Assembly (NCBI GenBank): GCA_018697195.1
Contig: CM031858.1
Coordinates: 88,663,584-88,727,583, forward strand
Direction: 5' to 3'
DNA length: 64,000 nucleotides
Source of the DNA: Certhia americana
Taxonomy: Eukaryota; Chordata; Aves; Passeriformes; Certhiidae
Made by a program: the position numbers and the translations under genes. Numbering within the stretch: the first letter of the stretch is position 1; each line of letters opens with the position of its first letter. Positions 53,776 to 64,000 of the stretch are shown here, piece by piece. Under the pieces are notes generated by a model that worked only from the letters and a program-made list of their open reading frames with translations, was not told where the DNA came from and made no database searches.

Positions 53776-54839
53776 TGTGTTGAGTTTGCGTAGCCAAGTT
53801 TTGGTAGGGGGGTGAGCTACAGGGGTGGCTTCTGTGAGAAGCTGCCAGAAGCTTCCTCTGTCCAGCAGAGCCAATCCCTAGTAGCTACAAAGCTGGACAT
53901 GCTGGTAGTAAAGGCTGGGCCAATTAGAAATGGTAATAATGCCTCTGTGATGCCAGATTAAAGAAGAAGGAAAATATAAGTTACTGTGCAGAAGTAATTG
54001 CAGCCAGAGAATAACAGGATGAGAACATGTGAGAGAAACGGCTCTGCAGACACCAAGGTCAGTGGAGAAGGAAGGGGAGGAGGTGCTCCAGGCACCAGAG
54101 CTGAGATTCCACTGCAGCCCATGGTGCAGCCCATGGTGAGGCAGCTGTGCCTCTGCCCTGAGGAGATCCACAGGGATATACAGATCCACCTGCAGTCAGT
54201 GGAGGATCCCATAGCAGAGCAGGTGGATGCTTGAGAGGAGACTGTGATCCTGTGGGAGGCCCGTGCTGGAGCAGGCTCCTGGCGGGGACCTGCAGACCCA
54301 TAAGGAGAGGAGTCCACACTGGAGCAGGTTTCCTGTTAGGATTTGTGAACCGGTGGGCAGGCTGTACCTGAAGAACTGCACCCCATGAAAAAGTTGCAGC
54401 AATTTGTGAACTGTTGCCTGTGGGATGGACTCACATTAGAGTAGATCATGGAGAACTGTCTCCCTTGGGAGGGACCCCACATTGGAGCAGGATTCCTCTC
54501 CCTGAGCAGCAGGAGAAATAATGTGTGAGGAACTGACCATCATCCCCATTCCTTGTCTTCCTGCACCACTACAGGGAAGGAGGTACATCAAGGAGGGAAG
54601 AGTAGCGGAAGGTGTCTTTAAGATTTTACTGATTGCCATCCTGCTCTGATATTGTTAATAATAAATTCAGTTACTATCCTAAATTCAAGCCTGTTTTTCC
54701 CATGACAGTATTTGGTGAATGATCTTTCCCTGTCCCTGTTCAACTCATGAACCCTTGGTTATATTTTCTCTCCACTGTCCACTTGTAAAGCGTAGCTTTT
54801 GGTGGGTGCCTAGCATCCAGCCGGGGTTAACCCACTACA
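53776..54839 (+). mobile_element. Solo LTR of an avian ERVL-like endogenous retrovirus
   Basis: A 1.06-kb GC-rich block, sharply set off from AT-rich flanks, that starts TGTGTTGAGTTTGCG and ends GGGGTTAACCCACTACA, so it has the TG...CA termini of an LTR. Internal marks recognised from avian ERVL-type LTRs are a segment near 53825-53870 (GGCTTCTGTGAGAAGCTGCC), imperfect repeats of CTGGAGCAGG or TTGGAGCAGG (54268 on, 54317 on, 54484 on), the run AGAACATGTGAGAGAAACGG at 54021-54040, and an AATAAA polyadenylation signal at 54660-54665. There is no gag, pol or env sequence on either side, so this is a solitary LTR left after recombination of a provirus. Flanking 5-mers TATTG and TAAAG agree at only three positions, so the target duplication is eroded or a terminus is off by a few bases. 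Open frames within it are not viral genes. Family assignment is from memory of avian LTRs and the exact subfamily is not claimed. Confidence 0.85.
54660..54665 (+). promoter_or_regulatory. LTR polyadenylation signal AATAAA
   Basis: A perfect AATAAA in the 3' third of the solo LTR, in the same orientation. Its place in the LTR agrees with the R region boundary that ended viral transcripts. Whether it is used today is unknown. Confidence 0.6.
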
Positions 54840-57800
54840 TAAAGTAACCAATGTCACAGATTTCCATCCCCAGTGCAGAGAAAATACTGTTCAAATTGCA
54901 GCTGAACACCTGGTTTTTGGATCATATGAAAACCTCAGTACATTTTGAAGTTCTTCACGCACAGCTGACAAACCCTCGTTGAAAATTGTGCACTAAAACA
55001 CACAGAATGAATACTCTGTGTATCAATAAACTGCAACCACTGCCCACAAGTGCATTTTTACATCTTTCACCTTGAATATCTTGGTGCTGAGGGACCATAG
55101 GTGCCTCATAGGTGGAACAATCCTGGAAATGTAAGAAAGAGCTCATCTTGCTTGTTCTCAGTATCCTTTGGTAGCAGTTCTAGCTCCTCTGAAAGGCTCA
55201 AATTTCTCCCCATTTTTTAAGGAATCAAGTTTAGTGGTTGATTGGTTGGGGGGATTTTCTTATTTCTGTACTTCAGGACACATAAAACTAGATCAGCTTA
55301 ATCTGGCAATCATAGTCAAAAGACCTCCTTAAACTGTTGTCTGTTGCCCCCTTAAGATCTTCCCCTTCTTATGAGTTGCTGTCCAGGAATGAAAAAAACT
55401 CCTGTAATTTGGCATAGTAGAAACTGGGAGCATGAAAATCTAGGATAAATAATTTCCCAGTGCCATTTTCTGGTCTGGAAGAAGGAAGGGTTCCAGTGTT
55501 TTTCTATAAGCTCTGAACTTTCAAATGTATTTGCCAGTTGAAACACAAAATGAATTTCTGTGCTAGGTCTTTCAGACAGGTGTTTTCCTTCTCTTTGTGA
55601 AACAAATTCTTCTGTATCACAAGATACAGACCACTATCTCAAACAGTTCCCACTGGTTGGTGGGAGAATCTCATTATCATTTCAGACTGCTTTAATTTAT
55701 AGAACTTCTGCAGATGACTGTTGTAAATTGGTAGTATGGCAAAGTGGCAAAAGATTCAGTTGCTTTATATCTATTCTTGCAGAGCTACAAGTTGTGTTTC
55801 TTTTTGGGGGCAGAAGCTCTCAATGTTCTTTTTCCATTTTGTGGAAGTTTAACAAGCCAGTAGGATAAAAATCAATTAACTTGTAAACTTTTTTCTTTTA
55901 CAAAACTGATTACAAGAGACTAGTACAATCAACAAATCAAATTTGTATTTGGAGTTGCATTGATTGTGCTTAGTTGATTAAATTGATTGTTAATGAATTA
56001 GTATCTATGGGAAATTAAATCAACAGCATCCAGTTGTAGATGGAAGGAAGATTCAAATTAAGAAGTTGTGCAGCACAGCTAGAGAAGCAAAGAATTTAAC
56101 AGCTTTCCAGCTCTTCAAGACACAGTTGTGACAATCAGATTTGCTTCATGAGTTACTTTTTTTCTTTTCTTTTTTCCCCTTATTTTGTTCTGCTTTAGAG
56201 AAGGTGGGATTAACAATGCCAAACTAAATGTTTACAGTGTAAATGTTGACAAAGCCAAGCTTCTCAGTTAGCACCTTTTTAGTTCATAGAAAGTAATAAG
56301 CACTTCTAGGATGCACATGAGTCTGTTCCAAATTATGTGTTTAAAAATGGTCTCATAAATCATACCATCCAAATTTTTATTTCTCTTCATTGACTCTAAA
56401 GAAAGTGCAGGGCATTAACTTGACTGTAGACATCTTCATTGCAGATCTAAAATATTAGGTGGAAATTATCTTATCAAGGTGGCTCAATTTCTTTTTTCCA
56501 GAAGATTAGTTCCACACAAACACACTCTTGCTGTCTTCAATGAAGCATGCTTATTGAAAGTAGCATTTGCTAAAATGTAGATACTGCAGTGTTAGCACTT
56601 CTTATGCCCACAGATGTGTATTCACACTTTGCAAAGCATTACATCAAAATCAGTGATCAGGAGGCAGAAAACCCCAACACTAGAAAATACAGAAGAAAAG
56701 GTAATAGTATTTAGAGAAGAAAGGAGAAGCACCTCTGCTTGCAGGGAATTGAGCTCTTCAGAAGTGGTAACACAGATGAGGAAGGCTCCAAGTAAGCCTC
56801 TAGTTTGCCAAGAAAGCTTGGAGTTTTCTTATTGCATAGATTTACTGCATGAAACCACCAAGCTTTCATTGCAAGCAAAAGATCATTTTTTTGCCATAGA
56901 GGTCTAGAAGAAATGCACTATCTCTGGAGCAGTTGTATATTTCCTTCTCAAAGAAGAGCTAAGAATAAAGGCCATATTATCTGGGTAAAGTGGCCCAGTT
57001 TGGAAAAAGACCTAAGAATACAACTTTTAGTTAAGGAATTTCTTCGGCTTTCTTCTCTCTGTAGATTAGGTATCATATACTGAATTTGGAGGTTTTTTAT
57101 GATATACATACATTCCAACAATCATCATAATCAAAGAAAAAAGGATAGTCTTAGTAGTAGTAATTTGCAAGTAATACTACATCCTTCCTTGGAGGGGGCA
57201 GTGGGAGTGTGACTGAGTTCAGTTTCTTTGCTCTCTGGTTTTGGTACAGCCAGTTACTTTCCATCCTTTTGGTCATTTGCAGTTATCTTTTTCATTTATC
57301 CTTGTTATGTAAATGGGAGACTTGATAGATTCCTGATAACTTACCAAGAAGCAGAGATACCCCTCAATGAGTGCAGCCCCTCTGGTGCTTGCACCCTGGG
57401 AGAAGATTCCATGGGAACTCACACTTCCTTAGTAAGTCAATCCATTGCCTCAGGTCCAGAGACCACATTGTTTTAGTGTCTTTGCTCATGGAGCTGTTAA
57501 AGACATTTTTTCTTGTGCTGAGACCTCATCTGTGTAAAGGTTTTACCAAGGCCAACCAGCAAGAACACAAGGAGCAGAGGAGGAGGCCTCTGGTTGATGA
57601 CTTCCCCAGGAGCAGGATTTCTGGTATGCAGCAGTGATTCTAGCAGAAAAAGAGATGATTCCACATTTTCTTTTATGCGATTTGATGTACTGAGTGTTAG
57701 CTCTACTGGTAGAAGGCTGCTTTGCCAGTTCAGCTGTGCCTCCACAAGGGAAGGCTTACAAGCTGTATCAGTATTTTGTCAAATCTCAAATTATTGGAAT

Positions 57801-60800
57801 AAATGTATGTTAATCTTCAGATACATTCAAGAGCTCTGGAGTAAATATTCATCACTCCTAAGATTAAGGCATCTAATCATGTCTTATAAGAGATACACTC
57901 CTGAACTCTATCTGTTTCTTATCTGGTACAATAACTTTGTAAATGATTCTTAATAGGCAGTTCTCATTTATTTTTTTAATGCACTCTCTCTGATACAACC
58001 ATCCTTTGTGAACGATGCTTACATTTTCCTGACTGTCAGTCAGCTGGTCAGCAGATAACCTTCTTATCCTAGCCTTCTCTAAAATTTTCCAAGTAAAACT
58101 TACCTATATCTAAATTGGATGCTCCAAAAGCTGCTCTGACATCTTTTCTTCATGCAGCTGAGACCTAGTGCAACATCTTCCTGCTGAAGCCTTTTTTTCT
58201 CTGGAGAAGTAATCCAGAAAAAAAACAGGAAAAAAATAAATCAAGCATCTGAATTGTTCAGAACTCAAGCACAATTTAATTTGCATAGACAAGCTTCATT
58301 AAAAGAATATTAATATTGTAAGCTAAGAAAGTGGAAGGGTTAGGGTTAAGGCTAGGAAGGGAAATGTAGGAAAAGTTTAAATAGCAAATGAGTATGCATA
58401 ACAGGTAATGCAGATTTTCCATCATTCCTAGGCATTGGAGATGTATCCATTGGTAGTTTTAGGTCTAATGAAAAATCATAAATAAACATTATAACTATAA
58501 ACAAGTTTAGATGGGAATGCTTCACTTTTAATTTGTTTTACAAGTGTCACCTTAAACATACGACAACTGGGACCAGAACTGACTTCCAATAAAGGAACTT
58601 GATCTGCCTGCTCCACTAGGATTATGATGGTGCTCTGAGCTTGTAGTATTTCTGTGTCATGTTCTCCTCCTCCTGTGAAGCAGATCCCATTATACCTCTG
58701 TTGAATTGTGTAATGAGGAGCTAAAAAAAATCCTATGTGAGTTAAAGACACAAATAGAGTAAGATTTCTGAGAAGAGCACAAGACCTTCTTTTAAATTAA
58801 AGAAAAACATCCTGTCATGTTTCTTATTTTTAAAATTAACTTCTCTGCCAAAAAAAGTAGGGAAAACAAACAGTAATATATTGAAAGTTAATATATGTGC
58901 ATATACATACTCTGCTCTGTTTAATTTAAAAAAAAAAAAAAAAGACTGCAGCTGTCAAGGCTTTCTATATATTAGTGCAAACTCTTCCTTTACAATCTTT
59001 TCTACTTTTTATTCCTGCGTAGGGATGAATGGAAACCTTACAGAAAAAAACTCCCAATGAAATAATTTTTACTCCCTACCAGTGTATTTTCTCTCTACTA
59101 CTATATCATTGTATTCCCTTCAGTTACAGTTCAACAGCACAGTATCTCCAAGTGTTCATTTTTTAGATTATTGAAGTTTTAGAAAATTGAAACAACTCTT
59201 TGTAGTATCCAAGAATTCCTTCAAAAAAAAAAAAATCTACAAATTGATGTGCTTTTTTTCTGCCTTTCTAATAGCAAAACAAGGTATTTGAGGTTATTTC
59301 AAGTTGTTTAGGAAGATTGCAAATTGTATCCCCAGAAAAATAGCTTTAACAGAAGATGGCTATAATGTACTCCTCTGTGTTTATAAGCCAGCCTGCAGAG
59401 CAGGCTGTCACTTGGGAAATTTCTACCTGTTGATCCATTAACAAGCAAGGAAATAACAGATCATTGCAAGAAGAGGAAATATTCAGAAAAGGTTATAGGT
59501 AATACTTCCAATTAACTCAGCTGACACAGGTATTACTGAAATATGGAATCTTTGACAGTTTTCCCCATTGAACTTATATGCCGTACATCAGTATTGAGCT
59601 TCTTCACAGTGTATTTTCAGATACATTTTTTGCTAGGTAGTAGCTAGTTTATACTCTGTAATGAGGTTTCCTGTGAGCATACAATTCATGAGACCTTGGC
59701 TTTAACAAGTAATATGGTATGCTGGTATATACATCCTGAGCTCGCCTCTCTTAGCACAAAAATTAGTATGTGGGCTGTTTTATTGACTAGTACCTAGTAA
59801 TCACAGTTTTCAAAGCATTAGTTTGAGTGTAGTAGCTGTAATAACTCCATTACAAATGATTAAAAATGAACAACTTGATGTTAAATTTGCTTATTGGTGT
59901 AACTTGGTAGGGAAAGAATTTAAGACCTCTGTTGTTGCTTCTTATGCAACTTGGATGAGCATGTCTTTTTGCTGTGTAGCAATGTATGCAGTGTCATCCA
60001 GTCCCACATTTTCATCCCTAGGCCCCAATTCATACTGATGTCACATTTTTCCTTCTACAGGAGGATATCTCTGTGTACGTTACCGATGCTGTGGCTTAAC
60101 AGGATTTTCTGGCTGCTATTGCTAGGTTGGGCAAAACAGAAACCCCTAAAAAAAAGAATCTTGCAATGAAATGCTTATTTGTCTTTAACTGTCTGTCTGC
60201 CAGAACATATTCATATGATATGGGTCTGCCACATAGCACCTCTGAGCTGACTTCTGAGTATTCCCTTGTTTTGACTCTGGTGTTCCTTGAACTGTTCAGG
60301 AGGAACCCTCTGTGACTCAGCTTTCTTAAACAGCAGAAAAAGAAACCCCTCTAGACTGAGTTTCAGGGTATGACTTCATCTGGTTTGTTAGTGCCCAGAT
60401 GCAGAGCTTCAATTCTTGCCCCTCAAAGCCTAATGTCTTGCTCACACCACCCACCTTCTGCCAACTTGAGTGCCATCTACAGCAAACCAGTTCAGGTCAC
60501 TGAAATGGCACAAAAAATAACTTAGTAAAATCTGCTTAGACAGACCTTGCAACTTCACCCTTTGTACAGTACATATCCCTCTGTGAACAAAACATCAGAA
60601 AAAGGCTCCTGACTCTTCGTAAATTGCCTTGTTCACTTTGCTGTGATGCTGGAGATCTGTGTTGTGCCCATAATTATTGATGGGAAAAAATAGCACAATA
60701 TGGCAAGACAGGAAAATGTAAGCATTTGTCCCAAGCCTGTCTGGAGGAGGAAAGTCTGCAAGAGTCTGTCTAATGTAAAATTTTTTTGAATTCACCTAAC

Positions 60801-62684
60801 ACTTTCAAAAATATAGCTCAGAATAATACATAGAATCTGTGTCAGCATTTGTTATTGTACCCTGAACTTTTAAAAATAAGCTTGATCCTCAAGGCTTATA
60901 GTATTGCATCCCACTGATTTAAGCAGTTTAGAAATATACAAACATACACCTCCTCAGCTGTAAAACATTAAACCTGTAAAGCTCTTAGTGCTACTGCCTA
61001 GGATCAATGTTTCATTTCCTAAGCTCTGTAGTAACCTGTATTTTTTTTTACTAACCTGGATTGATGCAGATTGCTCAGAAAATACTGGCTGCTTTAATGT
61101 CTCTCTTGATAATACTATGCTATTAGTATTTGGGAAAACAAAGGGATTTAGTACTAAACTTTTCTAAAAAGATAAAATCAATACACAGCAATAGCATAGA
61201 AAAGAAACGCAATAAGTTGAAAAGGAAAAAAAGTCACTCCTTCAGAACATGGACATGTTTTAGGTGTGCAGCTGGTTTAGATCTGTTTGAATGCTTTGGA
61301 CAACAAGCATTGCATGGGCAAGTGCTGAGTTTGTTTAAACTGCATGCAGTCATGCCCATCTCTGCAAGTTTTTCTGGGGCCTGGACCTGCACCATGAACC
61401 CCTTCTGAGCCCTAGAGCATCATGTCCATTCCCTTTCCTTTCAGAAAGGCTCCCAAGACTCAAATGGGACATCAGCCCTTGGCAGAGCTGGATTGCAGTG
61501 TTATTGTTCTGCTACTCATGGCACCTTTCTGCTAGCTAATCCCGTGATCCTGGCTAACAGGAAAAAAGAATCTAGCTCTCACCTTTAGCTGTAAGAGAAT
61601 GCTGAAAATACTGTAAGCATTCAACAACATATACATGCTAAAATGAGAGATAATGTATTTTGTTATGTATTTTTAGATTATTTTCCCGGGGCAACAAATT
61701 GTGAAGCCAAATCACTCAGCAAATGAAGAAGATGCTAGGCTGTCTCTAGTAAAATCCACTTTTTGTATGTCAAGGCAACAGTATGAATCTGACTCCTGAC
61801 TGATAACCATTTTTCCAAGCCTGACACTCAAAACCAATGGATAGTTCTGCAGCCAATGCTTTCAGTTTCTGATAAGCAGATAATAAAAGTCAATCTGAAT
61901 AAGAAATAGGCAGATTTTGGTATAGCTCCAGGTTAATGTTAAGGACTGTTAGGTCACTGTTATGTTTTCTTTGATCTACCAAAAAAGTTGTTTACTAGCT
62001 AATATGATGTAAAGAATACACTTTTTTATTTATGAAGTTTAGGCCTGCAGGTAATTGGTGAAGGCAAAGGCCTTCAATAAAACAAAGGAGTTTTATTTTT
62101 GGATTAGAGCAATAGCTGTTCAATTTTTATGTTGTATTTTCCCAGTAATGTCAGACATGGTCAGAAGCTTATCTGTCAGACAGCTATGGATAATCATTCA
62201 ACTTTGAAGCTTTCATTCTTATCACCATCCTTATCAGAGTCACATTCATCCACTTGGACATTGCAAATCAATAACTGGGAAGTATTTGGAGATCATTGTG
62301 GCAAAGCAGTCTCTCAGAATATAGTCCTTAATGAAGTGGATATTGTGTATGTTTTTTGCAGTTGGATAAATTCACATTCTACCTACAAGTTGCTGCTAGT
62401 TATGTCCTTTTAGTAATTCAGTTTTCTGCCAGCATCTATTTAAATTAGAGTTTAGGCAGAAATAGTTTTGAATTAAAGGATCTACATTCAGAAATCATAG
62501 AAATTCTCTTTAGTACAATATGTTGATTGCATTGTTTCTGTAAGTTCATTCTGTGTTATTTAAATCTTTCAGTAAAAAACACAACCTGTATCCAATAGTG
62601 CTACTTGAACTGCAATACAATTTTTTAAAAAAACATCAGTCTTGAGTTGACATTACTGGCAAAACATAGCACACTTTTATTTTT
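54840..62684. other. Non-coding stretch, nothing firmly identified
   Basis: About 7.8 kb of AT-rich DNA. Frames of up to 119 codons (57594-57953, plus) occur with no recognisable domain. A 16-base poly(A) lies at 58928-58943 and a 13-base one at 59223-59235. A GC-richer patch around 61240-61420 carries no known sequence. Confidence 0.55.
58928..58943 (+). repeat. Poly(A) tract, 16 bases
   Basis: An uninterrupted run of 16 A residues in AT-rich DNA. No attached element is recognisable. Confidence 0.9.
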
Positions 62685-63118
62685 CCCCAGTAGTTAATTA
62701 CCATTCCTGGTTAAAATTAAATACACTAGTAAACAAACCTGCCTTCTGTCTTTTCAATCTGATGTATTTATATTCGGCTTTCAACCACTGGACCTCTGAT
62801 AATTAGGCAGAAGATAAACTCTTTTACTGTCAAACTTCTGCTTCTCATATTAGATGTGAGACTATGATTAAGACCCAACCCTTCACCTTCTTTTTGATGA
62901 GCTAAGTAGATTAACCTTCTGGAGTCTTTCACTAGAAGGCAAGTCTTCTAATTCTGTAATCATTCCCTAGGCTCTGATATGAACCTTGTCCAATTTCTCA
63001 GCATCCTTCTTGAAATTTGGATGCTCAAAATACGCACAGTGTTCCAGCCACAGTTACACTGGTGCCAAATACAGAAGTAATATATTGTCCTTCTGTCCTC
63101 CTCAATCAAGCCTTATGA
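62685..63118 (-). mobile_element. Ancient CR1/L3-like LINE remnant (ORF2 C-terminal part)
   Basis: Read on the minus strand, the segment 62985-63080 translates to LYLAPV-stop-LWLEHCAYFEHPNFKKDAEKLDK, which aligns block by block with the CR1 reverse transcriptase C-terminal region (pattern L-Y-SALV-P-LEYC-QFW-P-FKKD-EKLE). Continuing on the same strand, DNA at about 62895-62950 reads LPSSERLQKVNLLSSSKRR, matching the LPYEERL-ELGLFSL-KRR block. Weaker similarity to the GWK-RF-LEIR and NHWN blocks continues to about 62685. Stops and small indels are frequent and no octamer tail remains, so this copy is far older than the CR1 copies at 9.2 and 16.4 kb, and could belong to the L3 or early CR1 lineage. 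The core 62890-63115 is the safest part; both ends are approximate. Confidence 0.65.
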
Positions 63119-64000
63119 GTAAATTGGGAGTTGGGCTGCCTCATTTTATACAGATTAAACACAGTGACACCGTCTTACCCTTGAGACTTACTGTCATCCT
63201 TTTTGTTATGCTATGTCTGTGGTAGCATCCAGATTCCTATTCACAGAACTGCTCTTCTGCAGGCTTCCTGGAAAGGGCCATGGTGTGTTTGGCAGGCTTA
63301 AATTTAGCTTTCACATAGAGCTCTCCACTCTGAAAAGCACATAATTTTTTTTTTTCTTTGATGATGCTCCATCCTAGAGAAGATGTGTAATCAACTGCGG
63401 GAGCGAGTTGACATTTTAAATAGCCAGGCTGAGCTTCCCTTGAGTAGTAGGAAGTGTGTGAGCTAAGAGCAGAGAGAACCCCAAGCTGTTTGCAGCTTTG
63501 CTCCTGCACCCGATGTGTTCATGGGTGGGGACAGCAGGAAAACACAATTGCTGCATGCCCGACCTCTGTCAGCCTCACAGTCCAGAAGAGAGGAGTGGCT
63601 AAATCAACATCTGGAATGGCACACAGAAAAAAACCAGAGTTAATATTTTATACTTCATTTTCTTTCTAAGTTCTTAAAGAGATGCAGTGCTTGGTGGTGC
63701 TCTTTTTCCAATATTGTCTCATATTTTTTTAGTAATTTCTGTCCCCACAGTATTCTTACCACCCCCAGATCTGTCAGCATGGAGAATTATTTAAGAAGTA
63801 CATTTTAATTCCTGTTGTTGCCACTTGGCCCCTTTATATTTTGGGCCAAAATCCCAAGTCTCTTTATAAGTCTGAGGGTGAAATCAAAGCTTTGAGAAAG
63901 TCAGAAGGAACTCTGCTGTCAGTATGGCCAGGGCTAGGCTCTTTCCTCAGGCTTTTTCTGCAAGTTCTTAAAGGCATACAAGTAATGAGCTGCCTTTGGC
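63119..64000. other. Non-coding stretch, nothing identified
   Basis: No gene or repeat recognised beyond the LINE remnant. The minus frame at 63237-63509 (90 codons) has no recognisable domain. Confidence 0.55.

Noticed and set aside
53998..54402. Open frames on both strands inside the LTR
   Set aside because: They are by-products of the GC-rich LTR sequence. LTRs of this type carry no gene here, and no gag, pol or env similarity is present.
58337..58348. Telomere-like GGGTTAGGGTTA
   Set aside because: Only two units, with imperfect flanks. It is too short to be an interstitial telomere repeat and is compatible with chance.
58476..58751. Minus-strand frame of 91 codons with a CTTCACAG acceptor-like site
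   Set aside because: It looked like an exon at first, but the product resembles no known protein, and no convincing donor or neighbouring exon was seen.
61130..61408. Plus frame with a lysine-rich start
   Set aside because: The lysine-rich part comes from A-rich DNA, and no family similarity or exon boundary was found.
1..64000. CRISPR arrays, operons, tRNA or rRNA genes, bacterial-type systems
   Set aside because: No direct-repeat arrays, no clustered long frames with ribosome binding sites, and no cloverleaf or rRNA motifs were seen. The avian LINE and LTR copies show that this is vertebrate nuclear DNA.

Overview
The window looks like nuclear DNA from a bird. The evidence is two 5'-truncated CR1 LINEs with avian-type 3' ends (octamer tails related to ATTCTATG), one further CR1-type tail, and a GC-rich solo LTR of a type I recognise as an avian endogenous retrovirus (ERVL-like) LTR. 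A passerine is plausible from the LTR, but I cannot prove the species from this sequence.

The window is AT-rich, CpG-poor and has low repeat density. I found no exon of a recognisable protein-coding gene on either strand. Open frames reach only about 141 codons, show no known domain outside the LINE copies, and are about as common on one strand as the other, as expected for non-coding DNA. The window is best read as part of a gene desert or of one very large intron.

Layout: 1-9128 is mostly unannotated, with a GC-richer patch of unknown origin at 1780-2345 and a 34-base poly(A) run at 6349-6382. A (TG)n(TA)n microsatellite at 9129-9168 lies directly before a CR1 copy at 9183-9999. A second, more decayed CR1 copy lies at 16435-17178. 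From there to 36.7 kb the sequence is single-copy-looking, with two AT-rich blocks (about 28.4 kb and 33.6 kb) that resemble conserved non-coding elements. A bare CR1 tail sits at 36710-36763. A CpG-clustered patch at about 46.0 kb contains a 21-nt segment flanked by good splice signals. A 21-bp tandem duplication lies at 46967-47008 and a (TTTG)n-G11-T8 tract at about 53.07 kb. The ERVL-like solo LTR covers about 53776-54839. Near the right end, at 62685-63118 on the minus strand, is a much older CR1/L3-like LINE remnant.

There are no genes that work together in any visible way. I did not find a novel biological system here. The most useful observations are the ancient LINE remnant, the intact solo LTR, and a few low-confidence candidates for regulatory or splice function.
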